Under the pieces are notes generated by a model. That model saw nothing but the letters and a program-made list of their open reading frames with translations, was not told the origin of the DNA and ran no database searches. Positions 35,971 through 49,367 of a stretch of 64,000 nucleotides of DNA are shown in pieces. The stretch is from Mycteria americana. Lineage: Eukaryota > Chordata > Aves > Ciconiiformes > Ciconiidae. The DNA lies in NCBI RefSeq assembly GCF_035582795.1, contig NC_134367.1, positions 87,651,062 to 87,715,061 on the forward strand, read 5' to 3'. Every line of letters begins with the position of its first letter. Positions within the stretch are counted from its first letter, which is position 1. Made by a program: the position numbers and the translations under genes.

Positions 35971-38144
35971 TACAGCAGCAAATTCAGGAACTTCATGCCC
36001 ACCCCAACTGGATAAGCATCTGTTAAGGATATAGGAAGAGGCCCCTTTTGGGTTACAGGGCCATGTCAGGCCCTTTACCAGGACGTATCAATAGCCTGAG
36101 AGTGGAGGAGTAGATTTGCTTCTTAGTAAAATGTGTGATGACGGCCACCGATGTGTTACTTTGTAATGTGGAATTCCAGTTGCTTTTTAGCAGTGGAGGC
36201 AGGCATGACTGTATATGCAAAATGAGAAGCATGGAAATAAACAGGACTCAGAGCAAAAAGTCATTTTCATTATATTTATTTCATATATAATGTGAGGTCT
36301 AGAAAGGTTAGAAAGTCTAGAATTAAGTGTCAGTAGAGAAAACTAATGTGAAGACTGAACAATGGTTGATCCTTCAGTGAGAAGTAACTTTGACACCAGC
36401 CCCAGTTCCCTTGTTACAGATGTTCAGAGGAAAAGCTCACCCATAAAGTACTTTGTGAGGTTTTTGGATTGAACTCCCTCTGGAAGGAAGGGGTAAAGTC
36501 CTTGGCTCTCCCCTAAAGAGAACTGGACCTTTGCAGATTCCTTAGTAATGCAAATGGTGAACAAATGTTCTCCTAATTTTGGAGACACAGGGCACTGAGG
36601 GTGCTAAGTTACATGGCTATGAAAACAACTGGACAAATACATAGAATAAAAATTTGTCAAGGGCTACTAAATACAAAAAACTTCTTCTCTGGTCTTGGGA
36701 ATTCACCAAGCTGCAAATCATGGAGAACCAGGGAAGTATTTCTGGGGAAATCTCTCCTCTGTTTGTCTAGTTTTCCTCTGCATCTGTTGCTGGCCACATT
36801 TGGAGAAGGATCCTGGTCCAATGCACGATGGTTGTTCCTAGGTTGTTAACCACACATGTCCCCCGTAGAGCATTCCCATAACCAAGTATGCTCAGTTACT
36901 TGGTTATGCCCTTTCTTTTACACCACTTGACGTTGTATGTCAGATAGATAACATCTCAGTTCTGGGCCTGTGCATCTGCTTGCTCTTTTTCTCCAGAGCG
37001 GATGCTACCAGATTGTGCCAGTAAACCACAACTGCGACTGTTTCGTTGGCATTTCACAGACAGTTAGCAGCTGGTGACAGATTGATAGGTGAGAAGGGGA
37101 GAAAAGAGAAATCAAAGCTGACAAAACATAACTGTATGATCAGAGAGAGGTGTTTTTAGCTGGCTGGGCAATTAAAAACCAGGTAGATTCAGACAGCTTA
37201 TTAGGCCAGGTTAATTCAAGCATACCAAGCCCCTGGAGCTTGGCTGCCTTCTCTCCCGAAAATAAACCACAGCTTTCTTACAGGACTTCACATGTTCTCA
37301 GTGAGATGGGGAAAAGAAAGAGTGCGGGAAAAAAACAGATAAATTGGCGCAACTCCAGTCACCTGTGCTGATAATGACTTGTGTCACTGCAAAATAAAAT
37401 AAAGATCCAGCCCTGAGCCATAAACTGCCTTTACTAAAGTCTTCTGTTTTAATAATAGTTTACCTTTAGCTCTTGGAATGATACGTACTGCCGTTTAGGA
37501 TTATTAACTTAGTCTGTGGGCAAGAAAAAATAGTGATGGCTGCAGAAAACAAGTGTGATCTTTTATCAGAAAATAAACCCTTTCTGCAGATGACTGCAGT
37601 TGACAGGGCACAAGGTTAAAGGGTTTGGCAAATTTTATGTCTAAAACACTATTTAAGTAAGTAAAGAGGAACGAGCAATATTCCAGGCATAGCTGGTGAT
37701 GAGCGGCCTGGACTGACCCATGCTGAGAAATTATTTTATCTCAGAAATTCAAGCCAGGCTGAAAACAGCTGCTGTGCTGGAGAGGCTGGAGGTCTCGTCA
37801 CACCTGGGCTCATGGCAGCTGTCTTTGGTAGGTCCAGGCTCCTCAAAGAGACATTTCCTCCAGGTGTCATGCACGTGCCTCGTTGCGCTCCTTCCCTCTG
37901 TCTACCCCTGGCACAGCACCTGCCGTCTCAGAGGGAAAGCAGCAGTCAAATTTTGGCTTTCTTCTCCCCGTCGCTTCCCTGTTGGAGCAGCTGAGCGTGC
38001 CATTGAAATGTGACTTTGGGCAAAAGGAATTCCCTTGTGTTTCCAGTGTTTTAAATGTAAGGGTTAAAAGAAAGCTCACAACACGTGGTATAGGTCAGAA
38101 CTGCTTATATATTACAGACTGCTTGTGTGCAGCCGGTAAGACAA

Positions 38145-38202
38145 TTCTTTACCAGTGATACAATTCCTATGTAAATCCTTTACCAGTGATACAACTCCTG
38201 TG
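38145..38202. repeat. Tandem duplication, 27 bp x 2 at 31-bp period
   Basis: TTTACCAGTGATACAA followed by (T/C)TCCT(A/G)TG appears twice (38145-38171, 38176-38202), with two transitions between copies in this part. Confidence 0.75.
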
Positions 38203-41200
38203 CAGGTAGACATATAGACATGTTTTGCGTCCAATGGCTCCGTGTACTAGTAGTCCTGAGGTCTTTGAACCTGGCAGCCAATGTTAATGCAGCGTGAAAG
38301 ATTGTCCTGTATTTCTCTGTCATTTGTTGGTTCTGATTTTACACTGGTCCTCTGAGAATTCCAAGAAGGCGAAAGCTATTGAAAGCTTCCTTGCAATCTG
38401 GCATAGATTAGTGTTGGGAAAGTTTCTGCTTTTGTCTAAACCAGATTTGTCCATTTCATTATTCTCATACAAGCACATTTTCTAGCATTTCCTTGCAGGC
38501 AGGCTAACTCTGACAGCATACGGGTGCCACGCTTGACTCTTTCATCACAACGGGGGCAGAGTTTGTTCTGCACTTCTGAGAGCTGCCTCGTCCCAGGTTC
38601 TGCGCGAGCAGGTTAGAAGCCCAGCAAGAGACATCAAAGGTAAACACTGTGGCTCACAAGATTTTTGAAAATGCCTTCTTTAAAGCCACTAGTTGTTAGT
38701 GACATTTGCTGCACTTTGTCTCTTCACTGCACACTCACATACTTTTGGCTTTGATTATGCCTCTGCAGAAAGAGAAGTGAACTTTTGTTACAGAGGCATT
38801 ACAGACAATTTACAGTACCATATAAAAATATATTTTTGTTGCAATTCATCAAGGCTAACACCATATTAATTCAGCAGTCTGGAAAAATTACCAGTAGTTT
38901 GATCCTTAATGTTGATTAGTAGCTGACATTCTGTCTAAAATTAATCCTCAGGATGATATAGGAGGTCTCAGCTGGGGATTTAGCTGCTTGAAATTTGAGA
39001 ATTATTTGGATCTAAGTTAAAGTGTATTTGCAAAAACTGAGAAACTAATACAATTACATCTTCTTGTCAAGCCAAGGTGGTGGAAGTAATTCAGGTGCTT
39101 TGACTGCAGGTCAAATCGAAACACTGTTTACAAAGGAATCATGCTGCATTACTCACGTTAGTTGCATGCTGAACATGCATAGTGTTCAGCAACTTAAAGG
39201 TCAAATATATTCATAAGAACATGTAATCTTATGTATGTTTGGTGGATGAATATAAAGAAAGTATCTGTTAGAGAAGAGGAGGATCAGAATATTGAAAAAA
39301 ACCCCATGGCTCACATTTAGATGGGCAATGCGGATGTTATTCCAATGCCAGATTTCTGCAAATCAGTTTCAAGAACACTCATGAAAACTAAAGGATATAC
39401 TTCAGCCTTGAGAATTTAAATAGGTACTATGCTGCCATATGGCAGAGCTGCTTTCAAAGCAAATGCAGGGTTGTTGCTCTTCTGAGAGACCAGATGGCAA
39501 AGAGGTTGGTATCTAGAAGCCGTCACACCTAGATCATCACTAGCAGTCAGTTGTATGGGACAGAAATTAATTTTAATCTGATAGCTTTTCAGTAGTTTAT
39601 ATAAAACACAAATAATGTGTGCATTTAGTTCCCAAACAAACAGAAAAATATATAGTAAGATCCTTGTGATAAATTATACTTGTTCTTGTGCAGTATTGAC
39701 AAGTCAAAATTTGATGCACTGGAAGTGTGAATTACCCCTTTTCACAAGAAGTGATCCTTCCGTCTTCAGGGACTTATCAGTTACATGTGGGTATTGTGTA
39801 AACCTTCCTGAGACGTAGGAAAACCCAGACTTTGGTCAGCAATGCTGCTGACCAAACACCTTCCAAAAGCATTACAGCTACTTAAAACAAATACCTTTTA
39901 CATTGCTAGAGCAGGTGAGGAAGAACTGATAGCAACATAGGATATCACCCAAACCGGATGATAAATGCTGTATTTGTGATTTGTCTCCTCATAAAGGCTC
40001 CAGAACAAGCTCCCACACAAATTCCATGACAAGGTGTCAGCAGACCTCAGTCAAGTAGTTAAAGCGGGTCTACCTTTGTGTTTTAGTTCAAAGCAGTAGT
40101 GAAGTGAGTTCCCCCAGCTGTCCCCACTTACTGTGTGTTGGTTTTCATTGCAGTGTGCTGTTGATATACAGAATCTGAATTTCTTTCGGATGACAACCCG
40201 CTCTAGATGCCCACCTAATGAACACCAAGACCTCGTGGGAATAGGTGGCTCTGAACCAGCGAGTGAATGCACTGCCATGAAATTTTATGGCATGTGTGGA
40301 ACATGCATGCACGAGTACAGTGCTCTTCAACCAGGTTGAGCCTTCTTGTGATAGCCCTGAATCCTCCTTGTGCTATGTAAAGGTATCTGCACCTTCACAC
40401 TTGCTGTCAGCTACTAGACCTCAACTCTTCGAGAATGGCTCTTGTTTATTCTACTGAGGCATCCCCTCATCAGTATCTTTTCCCATCTTTCTGCTCCGTT
40501 GCCACCCCTGCACTAATGAACTCTTTTGAAGGGCTTGTCTCACTCTCTGCTTTTTCACTGTCCCCTTCTTTCCAGCTACGGCCTTTCCTGTTGGTGACGG
40601 CAGTCTCTTCAGCTTCCCTTTGGAGACCTTCTACCACACACAAACTGTAGTAACGCAGCACAGGGGGACAAACCCAAATCTACTCTGCAGTAACCCCCTG
40701 CAATGTGTTTGGGGCCTCAGCTCTGACTGCTCCAGCCTGCTTATCTGTTCATATTACACTGCACTGCGTGCTAATGGTGGTGTAGCTTGAAGTGACTGAA
40801 AACGCTTTATTTTTTGAAAAATCTTTGGGTATATATTCCATTTAATTGAACAACAAAAGTACATGAACATTTCAGCATTCGAAACACAGGCTGTCCGAGC
40901 CCTGTGGAAATCAGTGCAGGAAGGTAATTAAGGACAGAATTTAGCAAATACATCGGAGCTTTTTCAGGATGTTTTTGCTGTGCGTCAGTGTGAAGGGGAA
41001 CTTCCTTTCTCCCAGTAGTGGGGAGCATGGCATTGCAAGTCTAGACCAAAGGCAACTGAGTCAAGGAAACTCCTACAGTTACATTTTGACAACTTTATGT
41101 TTCCAGATGAAGATCTATCACTGCAAGAATTAAGCAGAAAATAAAGCAGGGCCTCTAGATTTTCATCAATTTTAAAAAAAGAAAAAATTAAATCAATGGT

Positions 41201-41475
41201 AGACACAGTCATTCTGAAAATCATCAGTCCAAAATCTCAATTCCTTTTTCCTTCTTGAGACAAAATACGTTTTCTGAAGTTTCCTTTTCAGTTTTGGATT
41301 AGGCTTTCCTGGTTTGGCCATTTGACGTGAGAAAAAATTATGCAAGAAAAAAAAGAAAAGCATCAAACATAGAAAAGCAAACAATCTTCGTAGTCTTCTT
41401 TTTCTGGAGTAAAACAAAAACATCTGATCCAATCTGCTTCTGACAATAGCAGATCTTCTTAGCTGCTAACTTTCC

Positions 41476-41498
41476 TTTAATTTAATTTAATTTAATTC
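41476..41498. repeat. (TTTAA)n microsatellite
   Basis: About four and a half TTTAA units in succession. Simple repeat in non-coding DNA. Confidence 0.8.
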
Positions 41499-42640
41499 CT
41501 CTCAGTTCTCCACAGAGCTATATCTTACTCACTTCTTGGAGAAGTTTCAGGGCTTCCTATTTGGGTGTCCTACTTAAAACCCACACAGACAGTAAATAGC
41601 TTCTTGCAAGAACCAGGGATGGAGCAATTTTTTGTTAGTTCCTAGCTCACCTTTGTGATTGCCACGGTACAGTAGTCATGTCAGTGCTCATGTTGCCAGC
41701 TGGCCACATAACTACAAAAGCTAACAAGAGTTAGAGGTTCCCATCTGAAAAAGCGCACTTAATACATTGTTATTGCAAGAATAAATTTGATTACAAGTAT
41801 TACAATTACAACTACACAGAAAACAGAGAAAAAAACCCAACTGTGATACAGCAAACCCAACACTTGTGCCTTTTGCTCAGCAGCCATTTATAAAGAGAAA
41901 TGTTAATCAAGTGCCTCTGAGGAAGTTTTACCAATTCCTCGTTTTCACTTTTATTTTTACTTCACCCATGACAATGTATCCTTAGTCATCCTAAAAAGTC
42001 CCTCATCTTTTCATTTTTGTTGTGTTCCCCATTATTTCCTGTAATTCTATTTTCTGATTGTCTATTAATAAATTTAATCAAACACTCATAAATAGTTACT
42101 GTAGATAATTCAGTTAAACTTCATTAAAAAACTGTAGGAAATGATTATAGCATTGTAGTGCACCAGAGTGGAAAGACATTCACTGCTGTTCTGTATCACT
42201 GCTTTTCTGAAAACATACTTATTATCCAAAAGTACATCTTAAAATATCATATCCAATTATTATATATGGGTTTATATCACATTGGCAATTAATCTGTTTA
42301 CATCTTTAAATTCAACCTTGTACTCAGACTAAGCTCTGCATCTAAAGTAACCATCTTTAGGCCTCTCAGCAGCCATTCTGCTTCCTTTAATTCAGATTAC
42401 TTTATTGTGAAACTTCAATACCACCTACAGAATTTTATCCAAGAATTGTTCAATACTCTGAATTGTGGCTAAAAGGTATAATACTTGTAAAAAATGTTTT
42501 TCTGGCCTTACAAAGCCATTTAATACACGGTATTTAAACTTCATCTAAATATTTTATGTATTTACCATACATTCACTCAATGAAAGCCTCATATTCTAGT
42601 CTTTTGATGTAGATATTCTGTAGAAAGTAGCAATAGTATT

Positions 42641-45600
42641 CAACATTGTGTTACGTGGGTCAGGCACAAACGAAGAGTACAAGGTCACATCATGAGAGGG
42701 ATAACACTTGCTGGAGCTGTAGGACAGAGCAACAGTTGTGGCCACTTATTCCCCAATGTTATGACCTTTGTCAGTGTTGTTCAACCTTTCCAGCAGATGA
42801 TATAAGTATATTTACAGCATCACTCCCTGTGAACCTGCTTTCCTGAAGAGGCCTGTCTGGCCAAAGGGGCATACTTTGAGATGCTCTGTCCTTCTGGGTC
42901 CAGTTCCACTGGTTGCAAAGAGTTTGGAGTCTGTATCAAAGGCTGTCTTGCTAGATGTTTCACCTATGACACTATTGTCCAGGCAATCATGCAAAATATC
43001 CTTTTCTGCAGGTAAATTTGCTTGAAGGAGGCCTACAGGATGCCTACAATTGCTGAGATCAAAAGTCTGTCTAAAGTGTTGTCCAGGGAAGGATGCATAA
43101 CTCTGCTAAGATGGAGGAATGTGGTATGGCCACAGCGCAGCCTGACGCTGGTGTGGTCCCAGGAAAGGCAGTGCCAACACGAATAAGGGCAAAGAGGCAC
43201 GAAGATGCGTCATCATCTGTATGTGCAATGATGTTTGCTTTGTTAGTGACACTGACAGGGCTACTATGGCTTGGTGGACTGACGGCAAAATTCCCTGGGG
43301 TGCAGGCTGTGAGGCAAGAGCCCCAAACAGCTGTACATAAAGCCATCCGTGGACAGTTGGGAAGTTATGTCAAATAAGTCTACAGCTGAGCTCAATTATA
43401 TTTTTGATATTTCCCATATAGAACTGTAAGATCCACTTTGATGGCTGCCAAAAACTGATCGTCTGTTAAGCAGTAGGAGGTAGGGGTTGGCTGTCAACAA
43501 AGCACTAGCAAACATGGGGCTCTAACAGTGACACACAGGCACTGGGACATGGGTGCCAGGTCCTAGCAAGTGGTTATTCTCATGCAGAAATTTGGGATAC
43601 TCTATTTATTCTCCTAGGCAGGAAGGACAATGCGGTGCCACCACAATAATGCTGGTTTGTCTTTCTGCCTTCGTCTGAACAAACGTGCCAGAGATCTCCT
43701 GGATCTGTGCGGTCCCAGCATGGCATGCTGCTAGCAGAGCCTGGCGTGGGAGAGCGTGAGGACACGTGCGTAACTGGGGAGCCCCGGTGCTCCCAGGTGA
43801 GATGTGCTGCCCCGGTACCGGGAACAAACATTGGCCACAGGCTCTGGTGTTCCTGAAATACCTGATTGAGCAAGCGCTAGCCTGGACGCTAGCACAAAAC
43901 CCATGGGAATTGCTGTCACTTGTGGGTGGATAGATGGGGGATAGGGAGGAGAGTGCGCTGAAATAAAGCCTTGTTTCTGCCCTGTCACTGTGCACAGGCG
44001 TAGGGTGTGAAACCAGAATCCTTCTTAGACTCAGCTGTGGGGAGGGGATTATACCCCTGTCTTCTCCAGTTCATTTGCTTGGAAAGGATTCAGGTCCAGA
44101 TGTGGATGAGATCTCTGTCTGTGGAACGAAGTCCGAGTCCACAAATGTCTAAGTGGCCATTTTCTCTGCTTGCACTCAAGGCTGCTGTGCAGAGAATGAG
44201 CACACAGTGCATTAAGACAAATAGCTGATAGCCGTAACTGAGCCCAGCTGAGCAACTTCACAGCCATTTCTACACGATTCTTCTCTGGAAAACTCAAACC
44301 TCTTCTCCCATACAGAAGAAAAAAATCAGCTTTGCTTGATGGGAAAAGCAAAAGCTTTGAGCAAAGAATTATTTTTAATTAGCTAAAGATAATCTCAAAC
44401 TACAGCCCAGTCTGCCCGTTACATGAGGATTATATCTGACTGTGAATGACCAAATTACATGTGTGCAGGACTGTTGTCCCTGTTAGGTGACAGTGTAGTC
44501 CTGCCCAGAACGTCCCTGCTGTGGCAGGTCCTTAGAGGGTGTGAATCTATTTCACAAGCTGGCTATGGGCTCTATTCTTTTATTTCAGAAAAAAATGGCC
44601 ATGTTTGTAGCGCTGTTTAAACCAGCAGGTTTTTACGTTCTCACGACAAGCCCCATATGATTCTCAAGACATTACTTACATGATATAAATATAAAACCTC
44701 CATCTATAGCACCTTAAAACTCCCTGGAGGATGCTAGCAAATATCTACCTCCTTCTTCAAATTTCAGTACTACCTAATTTCTGCCTTTTTAAAAATAAAT
44801 AAACACAAAAATAAAGCTATTGGAAAATGCTAGTTGCTGTACATTCTTTCAAGCCCCTTCATACTCTGGTCTAGCTTTTGGACTCTGCCTGAAATATGAA
44901 ATTAGCTTTAGCTGGTATGTTTTTAAGTAGCTGGCATCTAGCTTTTTTTTGTTAATTGATTTAATGTAGATGTTTAAAAACATTAATTCACTGTGTTCAA
45001 GAGCTTTCTGTAAAAGGTTGTTCTTCCTTGATGCTCTCCCTAAAAGTAAGCAGCATGGCTGTACAGAGAAGAATTATTCTTCAAAACATGTTCAGCCACA
45101 TATTGACAATATTCCAGTAAATGGATCCCCCCAAAATATGCCAGCACTTCCCAAACATTTAATGCTCTCCCGGAAATCAAAGGCTCAGGCATCCTCACAG
45201 CCTCTCTGGGCATGCTTCTGTCAAGGCAGCAAAGTTCAGATGCCGCTGCAATTCCCATGGCTTAGTCTTTACATCTGCACTAAGGGATATTTATTTCTCC
45301 ATTTCCCACGTAGGGCAAAGCAGGAGGCAGCAGAAAGCTAACTGCAACAGACTCAGCCTCCCGTTCACCTGGAGGAGCTGAAACCCTGCGAACGGGCAGG
45401 GCGAGCAATGCATGATGCAACGGCAACATTCCTTCATCTGGAAAAAATAGATGGTTTTGGTGTCTGTTGGGGCAAAAGTGAAGCTGTCAGCTCACCTGGG
45501 ACCTGAAAAATCATGAAACCTTCAAATCTGCTGAGCATCACTGGCAGCTATTTTAACTGCACAAGCCGCCTAGAGAAGGGGGAGTTATTTATAACAGAGC

Positions 45601-48600
45601 CCAGTGCAAATTGCATGATGCTGACCACAGTGACTCATGCAGCCCTGGAGGTTTCTCACCTGCAGCCCAGGAGGCTGGGACGACTCCAACACTCCCTGAC
45701 GTCTGTACCAACATGAGGAGCCACTTCTGTGCTAAATATGCAGAAAACACAATATTGCTTTTCCCTAAATTTTGACCTTTGTCCCTCAAATATTGATTTT
45801 TTCAGGGTGACCACCAAATACTGTCTCTTTCTTCAGGAGAAATAACAGGGCTAAGACTGCTGAGTGACTGACTGTCCTTCCTGGCTCTGTCCAATTAAAA
45901 TCTCCTTTGTGATACTGTTATTACTAGAATTTTTTTTCCATTTTATGTAGGTTTTTGGGGTATTAGAGTGTTCAAGTAAAATGTTAGAAGATAAATCTGA
46001 AGCATAAATTTCAGTAAACAGTACAGGTGCATTATTCATTCAAATTTATCAAATTAGACAGTGAGGTGACAATCTTTTACAGAAATTAAATATATGGTCA
46101 AGTCTGTAAATTAGCAGCCATTCATCCTTATTCTTCAGTGCACTGTGCAATGTTCTGCATAAAATTAGAAGACTTCTCTTTCAGAGAGATCCAACCATTT
46201 GATTTACTTTATAAAATGGTTTAAAGGAGACAAAATTTACAATGCTTTACCATAATTTTTGATTCAATCAAGGGAAAAAGCATTATTTTTGGAGTATATA
46301 ATATCTATTTCATGTATATATATTGCTCTGGTTGGGTCTGGCAAGAAAAGATCTCTATAAATCAACAATAAAAGAGTGACATTTAGAAACTGAAAATCTG
46401 AAAGAGAAATATGTTGCTGTTCTATTAAGGAGCTATACTAGCTGCCAACTCCTGCAAAAACTGGAAGGTTGCCACTCCACACGCTTAGTGTCATACAAGC
46501 ATTGAAACAACTTATATTGCTGTGAGAAAGATCATTGAAAGTGTCTCTTCCCTCTGCATCTAACTGTACAAGACCACCAAGACATTAGGCAACAATGAGA
46601 CCACACTGATCACTTGAGACCCTTTAGAAATACAAAACAGATATCAAAGGTAAAAACGGAAAGGAATGAACAAATCATATAGGTGAAGCTCGCCCAAATA
46701 AATTAGGAAGTCCAGTCCTGAATCAAGTGGCAAAAATTCCATAACGAAAAGGCTGATCGACTTTTTACATGCCCCTGCTTTCATCTGGCATGGGAATAAG
46801 TCTCCTTTTCAGTTAGCTGTGCATTCAAACTATAAAAGATACTCATGGCTTTTTCATGAGGTAGTAGTCTTCTCAATGTGAGCGACATTGTTTGAGTATT
46901 TGGTAAATATCTGATTTGAGTTTATTATATTGGGCATCTCCTTTATGCGATGGACGTGGAAAAACTCTACTCCACAATGAAATAGATGGCTATGTAGGGC
47001 AAAATTAAACAGGCAGCAAAATATTCTATAGTTCTCTCACTGCTCCCCCTCCCATTTTCTGTTCCCCATGGTGCTTGAGAAAATGACTCAAAGCCAAATA
47101 TTTCTTTGGGCTTTGCTGCTGATCAGACTGTTCCTATCTAAGGGATCCAAACTTGACAGCTGCTTTTGGTGCCATCCCTTCGTTTGCTCTCTTGGCAATC
47201 TGCTCTGCCTTGTAATATCCTGTGGAAGAAAGAAGGAAGGAAACGAGGGATTACTCATGACTGTGGGCTAGAAAAGCAATAGCAATCGCTAAGTGCTTTT
47301 GCATGATCAATCTATTAGACACTTCTGTTAGCAGATTTCACTTGATTGAAAGTCTGCTTGGATCAGGTCTTCTCCCAGCCAGTCTTGTGAAACCCTTCTG
47401 AAGACAAAAAGGGTGCAGAGATGCGATTCTGGTCAGAGAGGAGCCTTTTTCTTTCTTGACTGTGAGTCATTTTTACTACCTCCCTCAGTCCTTAGACTAC
47501 TGAAGTGTGCTTTGAAAAATAATTTTACGTTGAGGTTACACAGATCTCTTGTTCACCACGTTTTCATTCTCACTAGCATTGGCCAGAGTGTGATAATTCA
47601 GTTTCATGACAAATGCAGAGGTTTTGATCCTAGAGTGAAACCAAAAGAAAAGATATGTCTGGAGATATGTTTGGAGCACTGGGGAGGAGCCAGAAGAAAG
47701 GCGAGATAGTGAGAGTGATCATCACTGCTATCTGAGGATATTCATTGACGTTGAAACCAGAGAAGTCTCTTGGATATCAAATTCAGAATTCAGAATAAAA
47801 AAAAATAACTTAGCTGTTGCATATGGGAGGGAAGAAGGGGATGTGCCTGCTCTCACCATGGGACATTGCTTGCATACCATCTCCTCTTGGTCCTAGCCTC
47901 ACACGAACCACTCTCAGACCCATCAGTCTCCTGCTCTCCCCAGTGAAATCTTCTTAGAAGATTTTGTTGAAAAGCTCCCTATCATTTCTAGTTGTTCCTG
48001 ATGTAATTTCTTCCATGCCGTATCCTGATCTGGCACTGGCATGCATGGTCATGCAGAAGAAATGCCAGGTCATTTCTTTGTCGTGAGAGGAACACAGACA
48101 GTCTTATAAAATCTCAGGCCAACATCATATTGGCTATTTTTAGCTGTGCTATATAAGAAAAGCACAGAGGAGTTGGTGCTGTCACTTCTGTGAGATTCAT
48201 GCATGGTCATCAGTTTAACAACTTTATTTTTACCTACCCAGGGAATCACATGAAATCATGATGAAATCATTTTTTCCTCCCTCTCTTTCTGTTATTTAGA
48301 GGCAAGAGCTCTGTGCTTCAACAGATGTACAAGCAGGAGAGGAAAGAGGGAAAGAGAGGACGGGTGTGTGCTAAAGGACGCAGCCTCATGGGCACTGCTC
48401 TGTACACTACCTCTCATCCTTGGCTGTCCACATGCCCTTCTCCCTCCCAACGCTGGATGCAGATCTGCCCAAATGAAGTTCATTTTTAGAGGAACCGTGC
48501 CCAATTTCCACTTTCATGGAGGCTGCCATGGCTCTGTTTGGTACTCTGGCAATATAAAGGGCACTTGAAGTGTGTGTGAATGTAAATGACACCCTTTAAG

Positions 48601-48939
48601 TCCCCTTTATACTGTGTAAAAGGGCTTATGTGTAAATTAGATTCAGACGTAACAGTTTCCAAACAGATACAGTATAACCTGCAGTAATGGAAAGTGAAAA
48701 CTCCTTCCACTGATTTTTATTGCCTAGATTCAGAGTAGTGGAAAAATGGATGATGAAAGTGAGGGGTTTATGTTTCTTTAATGCTTAATAATTTACAGAA
48801 AGATGTGCTTAGTGCGATTCAAGGAAGCTTCTTGCTGATAGTACTTCAGGCTACCTATCTTTGTGTCCTCCAGACCATCGTTTTATTAATGAGAGGTCAA
48901 CACGTAAGCAAGACTCTCTGCTGTAGGCACAAATTCTGC
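42641..48939. other. Intergenic; several short unrecognised frames
   Basis: Frames of 94-129 codons occur at 43093-43377 (plus), 43606-43995 (minus) and 44970-45341 (plus). The first has a hydrophobic stretch that could span a membrane, but a minus-strand frame of 91 codons overlaps it almost completely, which is typical of chance. No splice structure links them. The rest is AT-rich with no repeat I recognise. Confidence 0.5.
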
Positions 48940-49367
48940 TCAGAATGAAAGTGCTTCCCTTCCAGGACGAGAAGATAAGCCAGACAACGCCACAGAGGAG
49001 CCATCTGATCCCTGACCTGTGTAGCCTCTGCCACGTGAACTCAGGACTCGCTCTCCATCCCCAGCAGCAGCAGTGCTTCCGCAGGCATCCCCGGAATAAC
49101 AGCCTAGCACAAGCTGCCTGTTCCTCTTAGGAGTAGCCGCAGCTCCCCAGCAGGATGTCCTCAGCATCCTTCCCCTGGCTGGGACGTTCAGCAGCGGGGT
49201 ACTGCTGCCCCTGTGGCATTTCCAAGCAGGTTTGTCTGCATGCTGACCCTGGTAATGTTGGTAATGACCCTGTGGATGCCTCTGGCATGGTGCTGCTCCC
49301 CACCGTGGAGGGGCTGTCCTCAGCCTTGTTCCTGGGGCCCCGCTCATTTATGAGCCCATGTTTTTAG
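48940..49367. other. GC-rich pocket with overlapping open frames, unassigned
   Basis: A minus-strand frame of 135 codons (48940-49347) is rich in Arg, Gly, Ala and Ser, and a plus-strand frame of 70 codons (49155-49367) overlaps it. Composition is GC-richer than the flanks and includes a short CAG run near 49062-49072. I recognise neither protein. It could be an exon, a repeat or chance. Confidence 0.3.

Larger units (their letters stand above)
28938..42640. other. Intergenic, AT-rich, no supported gene
   Basis: Thirteen kilobases downstream of PIGM without a recognisable exon. Open frames are mostly below 100 codons; the longest (30584-30934, minus, 116 codons) overlaps a plus-strand frame of 105 codons. 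T runs of 12-16 occur at 32971, 34524 and 35141. Some stretches (31430-31640, 34890-35115) have a texture resembling conserved non-coding DNA. Confidence 0.55.
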
